Shown here piece by piece: positions 17,215 to 25,371 of a DNA stretch of 64,000 nucleotides (positions are counted from its first letter, which is position 1; each line of letters opens with the position of its first letter). The DNA comes from a bacterium (GTDB lineage Bacteria > Myxococcota_A > Bradymonadia > UBA7976 > UBA1532): the NCBI GenBank assembly GCA_030426085.1, contig JAUHYW010000039.1, forward strand, positions 1-64,000, in the 5' to 3' direction. The translations under genes and the position numbers were made by a program. Below the pieces are notes generated by a model. It was not told the origin of the DNA and made no database searches. It saw only the letters and a list, made by a program, of their open reading frames with translations.

Positions 17215-18510
17215 ATGACCGGAGCCGCCGTGTCCGACGACACCCCCCTCCCCCGCAGCCGCCTGGGACGTCTCGCCCGGCTGGCCCGGGTCAGCGCCCG
17301 GAGCGGGACCCAGATGCTGCTCGACCGGGACGGCGACGGCGCGGCGAAGAAGGCGGCCGACGCGCTGGGGCAACTCCGGGGGCTGGCGACCAAGGTCGGT
17401 CAGATGGCCAGCTACGTCGACGGCGTCGTGCCCGAGCAACATCGGGGGGCCTACGAAAAGTGGATGAAGGGCCTGCAATCCGCCGCGCCCCGCTCCTCAC
17501 CGGCCGAGATCCGGGCGCTGGTCGAGGACCAGCTCGGTGAGCCGATCGACCGGCTCTTCGCCGAGTGGACCGACGCACCGGTGGCCAGCGCGTCGATCGG
17601 GCAGGTGCACCGGGCCCGGCTGCCCGACGGGCGGGCGGTCGCGGTCAAGGTCCAGCACCCGGGCATCATCGCCGCGATGAACAGCGACCTGCGCAACGCG
17701 GGGCTGGTGGAAGGCACGCTGGCCCGCATGGCCGGCATGCGCAAGTTCAACAGCCGCGAGGTGCTCGACGAGATCCGGGCCCGCTTCCGCGAAGAGCTGG
17801 ACTACGCCCTCGAAGCCCGGCGCCAGCACGCCTTCGCGGTATTGTTCGACGGCGACCCCCGGGTCCGCATCCCGGCGGTGATCGACGGCCGCTGCGCCGA
17901 GCGGGTCCTGACGACGACCTGGGCCGAAGGCGTCGACTTCGACGCCGCCTGCGCCGCCCCCGAACCCGAGCGCGCCGACTGGTGCCGCACGCTGTGGCGC
18001 TTCGTCTACAAGTCCAACCTCGTCGGCGGGCTCTTCAACGCCGATCCTCACCCTGGCAACTACTTCTTCCAGCCCGACGGGCGGGTCGTCTTCGTCGACT
18101 TCGGCTGCGTCCAGCCGCTGAGCGAAGAGCGCCGCCGCCGGGCCACCGCCCTGCACCTCGCAGCCCACGCCCGCGACCACGACGCCTTCCACGCCGCCGC
18201 CCGGGCCATGCTGCACCTGCGCGGCGGCCCCTACGAGCCCCGGGCCCTGGCCTACCTCGAGGCCTGTTTCCGCCCGCTCTTCGAGTCCCCCCACCGCATG
18301 ACCCGGTCCTTCGTCGTCGAGTTGGTCGAGTCGATGAAGAGCCTGATCTTGGACTTCCGCAAAGGCGATGACGACGGCTACGTGCCGCTGCCGGACGGCA
18401 TGTTCTTCATCAACCGGCTCCAGTTCGGCTTCTACTCGCTCATCGCCCGCCTCGACGCCGAGGTCGACTACGTCGCGGTGGAGAAGCAGTTCCTGCCCGA
18501 GTCGGTGTAG
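17215..18510 (+). CDS. ABC1/UbiB (AarF) family atypical kinase; integration target of the island
   Basis: 431 aa. The family signature KxGQ is KVGQM (residues 60-64), followed by ASIGQVHRARLPDG (Ala-rich nucleotide loop), VAVKVQHPG (catalytic Lys), LFNADPHPGNYFF and VVFVDFG (metal-binding Asp). All diagnostic residues are present. UbiB/ADCK proteins are atypical ATPases/kinases needed for ubiquinone or other isoprenoid-lipid metabolism; some myxobacterial paralogues have other roles. No C-terminal membrane anchor is evident. The last 85 bases, including the TAG stop, are an exact copy of 51760-51844, so this 3' end was supplied by the integrated element while the original 3' end now lies on the far side. 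Confidence 0.9.
   Translation: MTGAAVSDDTPLPRSRLGRLARLARVSARSGTQMLLDRDGDGAAKKAADALGQLRGLATKVGQMASYVDGVVPEQHRGAYEKWMKGLQSAAPRSSPAEIRALVEDQLGEPIDRLFAEWTDAPVASASIGQVHRARLPDGRAVAVKVQHPGIIAAMNSDLRNAGLVEGTLARMAGMRKFNSREVLDEIRARFREELDYALEARRQHAFAVLFDGDPRVRIPAVIDGRCAERVLTTTWAEGVDFDAACAAPEPERADWCRTLWRFVYKSNLVGGLFNADPHPGNYFFQPDGRVVFVDFGCVQPLSEERRRRATALHLAAHARDHDAFHAAARAMLHLRGGPYEPRALAYLEACFRPLFESPHRMTRSFVVELVESMKSLILDFRKGDDDGYVPLPDGMFFINRLQFGFYSLIARLDAEVDYVAVEKQFLPESV
18426..18510 (+). repeat. attL: 85-bp direct repeat at island left end
   Basis: Identical over 85 bases to 51760-51844. It encodes the last 28 residues of the ABC1/UbiB protein (ending KQFLPESV) plus the stop codon, so integration keeps the target gene intact. 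Identity stops immediately after the TAG. Confidence 0.95.
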
Positions 18511-18577
18511 AACCCTGGAATCAAAGCGTTTCTCCAACGCGCGTTCTCGCCACCCGGCCCGGCTCGATGTTCCCGAT

Positions 18578-18629
18578 TTCTACTCGCTCATCGACCCATC
18601 GCCCGGATGTTCCACTTCTTGTTCCACTT
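18578..18629 (+). repeat. Partial att-core copy and GTTCCACTT repeats inside attL
   Basis: TTCTACTCGCTCATCG at 18578-18593 repeats 16 bases of the att sequence (18430-18445) in the same orientation. Then GTTCCACTT occurs at 18609-18617 and again at 18621-18629, a 12-base step. A weaker GTTCCC is at 18569. The same GATGTTCCACTTCT (14 bases) recurs near the right end at 51627-51640. These look like recombinase or excisionase arm-binding sites. Nothing else was recognised in the 140 bases between attL and the recombinase gene. Confidence 0.6.
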
Positions 18630-18650
18630 TTTCGCCGCAGAGGACCTCGC

Positions 18651-19754
18651 TCAGCCCGGCTCCGGGCCTTCGTCCTGCTCCACCACGCCCAGCCCGTCGA
18701 GCACGTCGATCGCCTTGGCGAGGTGGTCGTCGGCCACATGGGCATAACGCTCGGTCATCGTGATCGAGTGGTGGCCCATCAAGAGCTGCACCTCGCGCAG
18801 CGAGCACCGCTCGAGCACCAGGTGCGAGGCGAAGGTGTGCCGCAGGTCGTGGAACCGCATGCGCCGCAGCCCGGCTCTCTTCAGGGCCCGCCGCAGCGCC
18901 CGGCTCGGGCTGGCGTGGCACCTCGACAGGCCGCCTTCGCGACCCGGAAACACCAGCTTGCCCTGACTCCGCGTCCGCCACGCCTTCAGCGCCGTCGCGA
19001 GGTCGCCCGTCATCGGCACGACCCGGGACTTGCCGCTCTTCGGTGAGCCGAGCCGCCCCCGCCAGTTGGTGTAGCGCACCGTGATGCGCCGCCGGTCGAA
19101 GTCGACCTCCCGCCAGTGCAGACCCTGGATCTCGCCCTTGCGCATGCCGGTCCGCAGCGCCACGAAGAAGAACGCGTGCCACTTGGGGCTCATCGCCTTC
19201 GCCGAGCGCAGCAGCTTGCCGGCCTCATGGGGCTGAAGCCAGTCGAACTCACGCTCTGGCTCGGGCAGGAGCCGCAGCTTCCAGACGTCGTCACGGCGCC
19301 GCATCCGGCCCCACTCGACCGCCGTCCGCAGCAGCTTCTGCAAGACCGCGAGCTGGGTGTTGATCGTCGACGCCTTCAGCCCCGCTTGCAGCTTGCGGCC
19401 CTTGTAGGCCTCGATCTGCCGCGGGCTGATCGCGTCCAGCCGCCGATTGCCAAAGAACGGAACGAGGTGAACCCGCAGGATCATCTCCTTGCGGGCCTGC
19501 TCGCTCGGCTTGTTGTTGGGCACCACGTAGGTGACCCACCACTCGGACGCGAACTCGGCCAGGGTCGGGCACGTATCCGCTGCCGGGATCGGCTCAGGGA
19601 GTCCGGCCCCGGCACTTTCGTCCGGCACGAGCAACAGCTCGGCCTCGTACCGCCTCGCCCCGGCCTTCGTCTGCTCGGGGCTCACCCGCCGAACGCGTCG
19701 GCCGCCGATCATCAGATCGACGACCCACTTCCCTCGCCACTTCTTGACCGCCAT
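18651..19754 (-). CDS. Tyrosine recombinase (integrase), copy 1
   Basis: 367 aa from the ATG at 19754, chosen for GGAGG seven bases upstream. An AP2-like N-terminal arm-binding region (MAVKKWRGKWVVDLMIGGRR) leads to a SAM-like core-binding domain (about 66-150) and a catalytic domain. The catalytic set is complete: Arg201 (ALRTGMRKGEI), Lys239/242 region, His302-x-x-Arg305 (FHDLRH), His328 (LLMGHHS) and Tyr337 (ERYAHV). It should catalyse integration and excision between att sites. It is about 140 bases from attL and homologous to the recombinase just upstream. Its start lies inside the reading frame of that upstream gene. Confidence 0.93.
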   Translation of the reverse strand: MAVKKWRGKWVVDLMIGGRRVRRVSPEQTKAGARRYEAELLLVPDESAGAGLPEPIPAADTCPTLAEFASEWWVTYVVPNNKPSEQARKEMILRVHLVPFFGNRRLDAISPRQIEAYKGRKLQAGLKASTINTQLAVLQKLLRTAVEWGRMRRRDDVWKLRLLPEPEREFDWLQPHEAGKLLRSAKAMSPKWHAFFFVALRTGMRKGEIQGLHWREVDFDRRRITVRYTNWRGRLGSPKSGKSRVVPMTGDLATALKAWRTRSQGKLVFPGREGGLSRCHASPSRALRRALKRAGLRRMRFHDLRHTFASHLVLERCSLREVQLLMGHHSITMTERYAHVADDHLAKAIDVLDGLGVVEQDEGPEPG

Positions 19755-20865
19755 CACCGTTCCTCCGGTCGATGGCGGGCCTGTGGATTCGGCCGTGCGG
19801 ATCGTGCGGTTCATCGGTATCGGTCCGCAAGGGGGTGTCAGCAGCGAGCGCCGCGATGGCGGCGACCAGCGACGCGTCGGCGACGTGGGCGTAGCGCTCG
19901 GTGTGCGTGATCGAGCGGTGACCGAGCAGCCGCTGGATCACCCGCAGCGACACGCCCCGGAGCACGAGGTGCGACGCGAAGCTGTGGCGCAGGTCGTGGA
20001 ACCGGATGTGGCGCAGACCGACGACACCGAGCCAGCGGCTGAGCGCCTGGTTGGCCCGGTTCGGCCGCCGCTCGACCCCGCCGTCGTCGCCCGGGAAGAC
20101 CCATTGGCCGGGGCTCTCGGCCTGCCAGCGTTCCAGGGCGATGATCACATCGGCGCTGAGCGGGATGCTCCGGCTCCGGTTGCCCTTCGTCGAGCCGAGG
20201 CGCCCGCGGTAGACCGAGTGCCGCACATCGACGACCCGCCGCTCGAAGTCGATGTCACCCCACTTCAAGGCGAAGATCTCACCCCGCCGGAGCCCGGTCC
20301 GCAGCGCCAGGGTGAACATCGCCGACCACTTCGGCTCGGCGGCCGCCACCGCAAGCAGCGTGTCGGCCTCGGCCGGCCGCAGCCAGTCGAACTCGGCCGG
20401 CGCGACCGCCAGCCGCGGCATCTTCGGCGCCGCATCCAGCTCGCCCCACTCGACCGCGCAGCGCAGCAGCGCCGAGAGCACCGCGAGGTGCCCGTTCACC
20501 GTGCTCGCCGCCAAGCCCGCCGAGCGCTTCGCGGCGGCGTAGCCATCGAGATCCCGGGCGGTGATCGCATCGAGCTGCTTGCCCCCGAACGCCGGCAGCA
20601 GATGCACCCGCAGGATCGACTCCTTGCGCACCCGGTCGCTCGGCTTGTTCCGCACCACCACCCGCTCGGTCAGCCAGCGGACGGCGAAGTCATCCAGCCT
20701 CGGGCTCGGGCCCGAGCAGGGTGCCGAGGTCGACGAGGCGACTCGCAGCGCGGCCTCGAACGCCTGCGCCCCCTGCTTCGTCTGGACCGGGCTCACCCGC
20801 CGGATCCGCTTGCCGTCGAGGGTGAAGTCGGCCACCCACTTCCCGCGCCAGCGCTTGGCGGTCAT
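19594..20865 (-). CDS. Tyrosine recombinase (integrase), copy 2
   Basis: 423 aa from the ATG at 20865 (GGGAGG upstream). It is a paralogue of copy 1: MTAKRWRGKWVADFTLDGKRIRRVSPVQTK against MAVKKWRGKWVVDLMIGGRRVRRVSPEQTK. The catalytic set is complete: Arg189 (ALRTGLRRGEI), His290-x-x-Arg293, His316 (LLGHRS) and Tyr325. The conserved domain ends near residue 335. The frame stays open for about 90 further residues, and its last 161 bases overlap the start of copy 1 in another frame. That tail is probably not conserved. Two active-looking recombinases may work together, as in pairs of integrases in some islands, or reflect a duplication. Confidence 0.9.
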   Translation of the reverse strand: MTAKRWRGKWVADFTLDGKRIRRVSPVQTKQGAQAFEAALRVASSTSAPCSGPSPRLDDFAVRWLTERVVVRNKPSDRVRKESILRVHLLPAFGGKQLDAITARDLDGYAAAKRSAGLAASTVNGHLAVLSALLRCAVEWGELDAAPKMPRLAVAPAEFDWLRPAEADTLLAVAAAEPKWSAMFTLALRTGLRRGEIFALKWGDIDFERRVVDVRHSVYRGRLGSTKGNRSRSIPLSADVIIALERWQAESPGQWVFPGDDGGVERRPNRANQALSRWLGVVGLRHIRFHDLRHSFASHLVLRGVSLRVIQRLLGHRSITHTERYAHVADASLVAAIAALAADTPLRTDTDEPHDPHGRIHRPAIDRRNGDGGQEVAREVGRRSDDRRPTRSAGEPRADEGRGEAVRGRAVARAGRKCRGRTP

Positions 20866-21064
20866 CGTCGCGTCCTCCCCGCCGCTGCTCGGCGAGCCAT
20901 TGGTCGATGGCCGCGCGCTCGAAGCGCAGCCGGTTCGAGATCTTGATGTGGGGGATCCCACCCCGCTCGGTGAGCCGGTAAAGGTGTCGGCGGCCGATGG
21001 ACAGCCAGCCGCAGACGTCTTCGGGCGTCAGCAGCGGCTCGGGTGGTCGGCATGGGCGGCTCAT
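20690..21064 (-). CDS. Excisionase / MerR-type helix-turn-helix protein
   Basis: 124 aa from the ATG at 21064. Residues 10-60 (LLTPEDVCGWLSIGRRHLYRLTERGGIPHIKISNRLRFERAAIDQWLAEQ) form a typical HTH_17 excisionase domain, as in recombination directionality factors. The frame then runs on about 58 codons, overlapping recombinase copy 2 by 176 bases. This arrangement is like that between the two recombinases. The tail is Arg/Gly rich and probably functionally unimportant. It is the likely Xis for the island and also a possible repressor of the recombinase operon. Confidence 0.75.
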   Translation of the reverse strand: MSRPCRPPEPLLTPEDVCGWLSIGRRHLYRLTERGGIPHIKISNRLRFERAAIDQWLAEQRRGGRDDDRQALAREVGGRLHPRRQADPAGEPGPDEAGGAGVRGRAASRLVDLGTLLGPEPEAG

Positions 21065-21125
21065 GGTTCGCCCCTTGGCTCGTCGACTGCCGCCGGCCGG
21101 CGCACGGTCATGCGGGAAGTGGGTG

Positions 21126-21965
21126 TCAGAGGGCCCATGCCGCGCCCTCGTCGTCCTCCTCCTCGTCGACATCCCATTCCGAGAGCAGGTCGCCCCAGTC
21201 GACGTCCGGCTCGGGGGCCGGCGACGCCTTGGCCGACCGCCGCTCGCCGAGCATCTGCACGGTCCCCCAGACCTGCTGCACGAAGTAGCAGCCGACCACG
21301 GCGTACTCCATCGCCTGCTTGATGGTCAGCGGCCGCCTCTCACGCGTATCGCGGCCCTTGCTCTTCGACGGCTCGGGCTCCGGCGGCTCGGCGCGGCGCT
21401 CCGCTTCCTGCTCGCGGTCTTCGAGCGCAGACTGGACGTCGGCGAGCGTGGCCTGGACGTCGGCGAGCGCCGCCTCCAACTCGGCGATCCGGGCCACGGC
21501 GTCGGCCTCGGCGGCGCGGGCCTGTTCGACCTCGCGCTCGGCTGCCTCCCGGCGCTCGCGCTCGGCGTCCCGGGCGTGGCACAGGGCCTCGTGCGGCGTG
21601 GGCTCGGGCGCGTCTCGCATCGCCAGCCACTCGGCTTCGGTCTCGAAGAGGTCGATGTCCCGTCGGGCTTCGAAGCGACCCCGCTGATTGCGAGCGACGA
21701 GGGCGAAGCGCCCGCGCAGGTGGGTCAGGACGTCGCGCACGTAGGCGTGGAATTCGCCCAGCCCTGCGCCAGCGGGCAGCACGACGCGCCGCCCGTTGGT
21801 GTGCCGGGCAGCTTCCCGGATCCGGCCGCTGCGGTCGATGTGGTGCAGGTCGAGCTGGTCGGTGTGGACCCAGGACTCGATGAGGGTGCTGTAGATCGGC
21901 TCGATCTCGGCGGGCGGCTCTTCGAGCGCGGCGGTGTGGGCGTTCGGGCGGAGGACGTAGCGCAC
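21126..21965 (-). CDS. Hypothetical coiled-coil protein of the island
   Basis: 279 aa with a GTG start at 21965 preceded by GAGG. Residues 1-120 are a globular, weakly conserved-looking region (IESWVHTDQLDLHHIDR, EFHAYVRDVLTHLRGRFALVARN). Residues about 128-190 form a coiled coil built of similar units (EVEQARAAEADAVARIAELEAALADVQATLADVQSALEDREQEAERR). A short hydrophobic stretch (AMEYAVVGCYFVQQVWGTVQML) and an acidic tail (DWGDLLSEWDVDEEEDDEG) end the protein. No known family was recognised. It lies 61 bp upstream of the excisionase gene, on the same strand, so it may be part of the recombination operon. Confidence 0.6.
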   Translation of the reverse strand: MRYVLRPNAHTAALEEPPAEIEPIYSTLIESWVHTDQLDLHHIDRSGRIREAARHTNGRRVVLPAGAGLGEFHAYVRDVLTHLRGRFALVARNQRGRFEARRDIDLFETEAEWLAMRDAPEPTPHEALCHARDAERERREAAEREVEQARAAEADAVARIAELEAALADVQATLADVQSALEDREQEAERRAEPPEPEPSKSKGRDTRERRPLTIKQAMEYAVVGCYFVQQVWGTVQMLGERRSAKASPAPEPDVDWGDLLSEWDVDEEEDDEGAAWAL

Positions 21966-22017
21966 TTGAACCTCGCGGGTCGGGGCGGCTGTTCATCGGC
22001 CGCGAGGTCGACGCTCC

Positions 22018-22051
22018 GACTGCGCGTCGACGCGCAGTCCAGGGTTTTTTT
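22018..22051. promoter_or_regulatory. Perfect 22-bp palindrome followed by T7
   Basis: GACTGCGCGTC at 22018-22028 is followed at once by its reverse complement GACGCGCAGTC (22029-22039), then CAGGG and seven T residues (22045-22051). It lies 53 bases upstream of the GTG start at 21965, so it could be an operator for that gene. Read on the plus strand it also resembles an intrinsic terminator. The rest of the 302-base gap (21966-22267) shows no gene or other clear signal. Confidence 0.5.
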
Positions 22052-22267
22052 GAAGAAGATGTCGTTTTCCTGGCCCGCCGGGGTGGGCGACGGGCCAGAG
22101 CCGGGTTCACCGGGGCGGCACGGGGGGCGGACGGGAGGTGCGCCGCAGGATCACCGGGCCCGGCCAGACGCGAACCGGAGGCCGACCAGACTGCCGCGGG
22201 CGCATCGCCAGGGGGCTACGAGAGCGCGACGAGAACGCACACGGGCGCGAGCCAGGAGCTGGCGGGC

Positions 22268-22765
22268 TCAGTCCGATGTAGGGTTGTCCAGAGCATCAGC
22301 CGCGTGCCGAAGACCACTGATCGCAGCCTCCATGCTCTCTGCGCTGGCACGAATCTGGCGGGCCGCGAGCGACGCGACATCGCCGGGCACCGCCGTCGGG
22401 TCGCCGGGGTCAGGCGAAGTTCGTGGGAGAACCACGCCCAACTCGGCCAGGGCTTCGACTACGCCGTGAGCATCCCGGGCTCCGACTGCATCGCGAAGTC
22501 GGGCCCACTCCGGCTCGTCCGGTAGGAGATCGCGCGGCTCGCAGCCGAAGAACCCGGCGAACAGCTCCAGATACTTGGGCGTGATGTTCTGCTCGCCGTT
22601 CTCGAGCTTCGAGATGGTGTTGTTCGCGACGCCGATCACGGCCTCGACATCCCGAGTGCTCAAGTCCCGGGCCTTCCGCCTGCGCCGGATCTCTGCGCCG
22701 ATGCGCGCATTCAGTTCACCGTATCGCGCAGATTTTGCGCTCAAGACTTGATCTCCGCTCAGCAT
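22268..22765 (-). CDS. Xre-family transcriptional regulator
   Basis: 165 aa. Residues about 24-82 are a Cro/C1-type HTH: IGAEIRRRRKARDLSTRDVEAVIGVANNTISKLENGEQNITPKYLELFAGFFG. The rest is a non-catalytic helical region (about 90-160) that could mediate dimerisation. The start may be the ATG at 22765 or a few codons downstream; no strong ribosome site is visible. It lies at the head of the island regulatory zone between the recombinase unit and the plus-strand cargo. TGCGCA palindromes around its start suggest it represses its own promoter and the divergent one. Confidence 0.88.
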   Translation of the reverse strand: MLSGDQVLSAKSARYGELNARIGAEIRRRRKARDLSTRDVEAVIGVANNTISKLENGEQNITPKYLELFAGFFGCEPRDLLPDEPEWARLRDAVGARDAHGVVEALAELGVVLPRTSPDPGDPTAVPGDVASLAARQIRASAESMEAAISGLRHAADALDNPTSD

Positions 22766-22805
22766 ACATGCTCAATTGTGCGCAGATTCCGTGCGCAATA
22801 GCGCA
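22726..22805. promoter_or_regulatory. Clustered TGCGCA palindromes (probable Xre operators)
   Basis: GCGCAGATTTTGCGC (22726-22740) is a perfect 5+5 inverted repeat overlapping the first codons of the Xre gene. Upstream of its start are TGCGCA at 22779-22784, TGCGCA at 22792-22797 (a 13-base step) and GCGCA at 22801-22805; the last two form the inverted repeat TGCGC-AATA-GCGCA. The region is AT richer than its neighbours and divergent genes flank it, as expected for an autoregulated switch. Confidence 0.6.
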
Positions 22806-22946
22806 TGCCGCGCGTAGCTCCGTGCGTCGGCGGCGGGATAGTAGCGCATTGCTCGCGCTCGGGGGAGACCCCATCCAGTCGTCGGGCGACGCCACATGGC
22901 TCACGTCGCAGGACGGGCGCGAGCGCCTTGAACCAGGGTAGGACCC

Positions 22947-23381
22947 ATGACGATCGACTCCCGGTCGGCGCTCGAACTGCGCGTGCTGATCGGCCACGTG
23001 TATCTGGGCCAGGACCCGCCACCCGGCATTCAGCGGGCGGGCGGGCTGCTGGTCAACCTGCGCCGGGCGCCGACGAACCCCCGCTATCTCACGATGGCCC
23101 GCGATCTACTGGCCGTCGTCGACCTGCGCGTCCGTCTCCGAGCCGCCGTCGATACCGCCCGAGCTGCTGGGGATCAGGTCGGTGCGCTGGTCCTCTTGGG
23201 GCTGATCGGACACGCCGACGCAGAGCTGATGGGCTCTACAGACCGCCCAGGCTGGCGGGCGGCGGCGCTCGACCTGCTCGAACCGGACGGCGAAGACGCG
23301 GCCCCCCTCGACCCCGAGTTGGCGACGCGCCTGCTCACTCTGGTGCTGGTGGACAAACATGAGACCGAAGCGGGAGATTGA
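22947..23381 (+). CDS. Small hypothetical protein of the island
   Basis: 144 aa, ATG start with AGGGTAGG upstream. Mostly helical and Leu/Ala/Arg rich (SALELRVLIGHVYLGQDPPPGIQRAGGLLVNLRRAP, VGALVLLGLIGHADAELM). No family was recognised and no catalytic motif is visible. Its end overlaps the next gene by 23 bases, so the two are co-translated. The divergent position from the Xre gene suggests control by that regulator. Confidence 0.55.
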   Translation: MTIDSRSALELRVLIGHVYLGQDPPPGIQRAGGLLVNLRRAPTNPRYLTMARDLLAVVDLRVRLRAAVDTARAAGDQVGALVLLGLIGHADAELMGSTDRPGWRAAALDLLEPDGEDAAPLDPELATRLLTLVLVDKHETEAGD

Positions 23382-24012
23382 CCTCGAGGCCCGACGGCTC
23401 ATCGGTCGGGTGTGTGATCTGGAGCGGCAGGGCTGGCCCGAAGCCCGAGACGCCTACGCCGAGGCCCTCCTCGCGCTGGCGATCCGCTGCGAAGCGAAGC
23501 CGGGCAAGGCCGAGATTCTGCGCTGGCTCCTGCGGGTCAGCGGGGGGCTGTTCAACATCCGGGACGCCCGCTGGCGGGAGTGCGCTCAAGACGCGCTTCA
23601 TGAAGTGGTCGCCCTCAGCGCGGGGCAGTTGCTCCGGTGCCGGTCCGGCCTCGAAGCCGCGCCGGCCCCGAACCTGCGGTCGATGTTCGGGGCGATCATC
23701 TGGTGGCGGGCCAAGGGCTTCTTCGAGTCGCGGTACCGGCGCCACGTCCGCCATCTCGCGCCGTGGGCCATGCACGCCGGCCGCGTCGCCCACACCGCCG
23801 GGCCGTCCCGCCCGGTCGAAGAGGCCATCGGCCGTGAGGTGTGGGCGCTGCTCGATCCAGGCTCACCGGGCGACGCCGCGTTGATGCTCGTCGGGGTCGG
23901 TTTCTCCATCGCCGAAGCGGCCCGGCGCACCGGGCTCAGCCGGCAGGTCATCTATCGGTGCCGGGCGGACTTCGCCAAGCGCTGCGGTCACGCGAGGCCA
24001 GGGGGCCGATGA
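23359..24012 (+). CDS. Sigma-70-like or HTH regulatory protein
   Basis: 217 aa. The C-terminal 40 residues (LVGVGFSIAEAARRTGLSRQVIYRCRADFAKRC) are a clear helix-turn-helix like region 4 of sigma factors. The N-terminal and central parts (about 10-130) are helical, with a sigma-region-2-like cluster rich in Trp and Arg (MFGAIIWWRAKGFFESRYRRHVRHL). It may be an ECF-type sigma factor or a sigma-like phage regulator; region 2 is not convincing enough to decide. It overlaps the preceding small gene by 23 bases and could control island genes. Confidence 0.55.
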   Translation: MRPKREIDLEARRLIGRVCDLERQGWPEARDAYAEALLALAIRCEAKPGKAEILRWLLRVSGGLFNIRDARWRECAQDALHEVVALSAGQLLRCRSGLEAAPAPNLRSMFGAIIWWRAKGFFESRYRRHVRHLAPWAMHAGRVAHTAGPSRPVEEAIGREVWALLDPGSPGDAALMLVGVGFSIAEAARRTGLSRQVIYRCRADFAKRCGHARPGGR

Positions 24013-24108
24013 ACGCTCAGCGAGCTGCTTCGGTCCCGATCGCACTTCGTAGATGAACGGCTCGATGTTCAACCCCCGGGACCGGGCCACGCCACCGCAC
24101 CAGCACTT

Positions 24109-25283
24109 TCAGAACCGGGGCTGGCTCATCCAGACGCGGACGTCGCGGATGAACTGCCAGACATCATCGCCGCTCGGTTCGACCTTCGGGCGATCGGCGC
24201 GGCCCATTCGCTCGAAGATATGCACCAGCCAGTCGGGGCCCTTCTGTGGGCTCTGATCGTCGGTGAGGTGCCGCAGCCAGCCCTCGACCTCGCCCACCGG
24301 CACCACGAAGAGCCCCTCTGCGGCCAACTGGCGGATCAGCGACCGCATACCCTGCTGAATCGGACGATCGAACGCCTCCAATCCGTTTCGCTTGAGCCTC
24401 TTCTTCTCTGCGTCCCTCGCCTCCTTGTCTTCGCAACCCGCGAAGAGCCGACTCGCGATCTGCTTCTGAGTCGTGGTCATGCCATTGATCGTGGTGGCGG
24501 GCACGCCCTGGGCCTTCAGCAAGTTCTTCAAGTCGTTGCCGCTCGTGAGCACGTCGATGTCGACGACAGCCGCCGTGCGCACGCCCACCCGGCGCAGCAA
24601 CTCGACGATCCGATGCATGGCCTGCTTGCCGAAGGCAGTCGGCCAGACGACATCGTCGATGCCATCGTCGCCGAGGCGGAGGTTGACCTCGCTGTAGAAC
24701 GCGCGATCAGTCTCGCCCCCGACGACCACAGCGTGGCGGCAGAAGACGCCCTGCAGCACATCGCTTGACCGCAATAGCGGGTCATTCATCATCTCGGCGA
24801 CATCGTCAGCCGACAGCGTCCAGGCGAACTGCCCGTCCGTGGCGTTGTGCAGGCGGACGATGGTCAGCGGCAGCCCGGCGTCGACACACCCCATCAAGAA
24901 GTGCTCACTATGCGTCGCCACGAACGCCTGCACGCCGCGCTCGGCGGCCAGTTCGGCGACGCATCGCCCCAGATACCGAGCGAGCGACGGGTGCAGGAAC
25001 GCCTCGGGTTCGTCGATGAAGCTGTAGCCGACGTCCTCGGTGATCAGCGCCATGGTCAAGCCGACGAAGGCATGCATGCCTCGGGCAGATCGAGCTTCAA
25101 CCCACGCACTACGAGGCTGTCTTCAGACAGACAGCCTGCCGTCCCGACCAGCCCACAGCACTCGGCCAGGAACGTCGTCTTCCCCGCCTTGTTCGACCCG
25201 ACCACCACCGTCACCGCGCCCGGCTCGATCACCAGCGGCGCCTCGCCCGGCGGCCCCAGCTTCAGCGTCAACTCTCGAATCAC
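24109..25283 (-). pseudogene. Broken OLD-type ATPase/TOPRIM nuclease gene
   Basis: An N-terminal fragment (25056-25283, GTG start with GGAGG) contains the Walker A motif VVVGSNKAGKTTFLAE and then runs to a stop. A second frame (24109-25077) begins with the end of the ATPase domain: Walker B YSFIDEPEAFLHP and the H-loop FVATHSEHFL. A TOPRIM-like region follows (VVVGGETDRAFYSEV, VVDIDVLTSGNDLKN). One frameshift near 25060-25077 separates them. Only about 65 residues lie between Walker A and B, so an internal deletion is likely too. The usual first TOPRIM Glu is Gly here. OLD-family proteins are phage-defence or DNA-repair nucleases; this copy looks dead. Confidence 0.7.
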
Positions 25284-25371
25284 CGCCCCGCCTCCACAGC
25301 ATCGCTCGACGCCACACCATGCCGCTCCGCCTGCCGCCAGACAACCGTCACCCCTCCCATTCCGATCACCC

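Noticed and set aside
18560-24070. CGGCTCGATGTTC shared at 18560 and 24058 as a further recombination site
   Set aside because: A 13-base match inside 33 kb of biased composition is expected by chance, and the second copy has no other att-like features.
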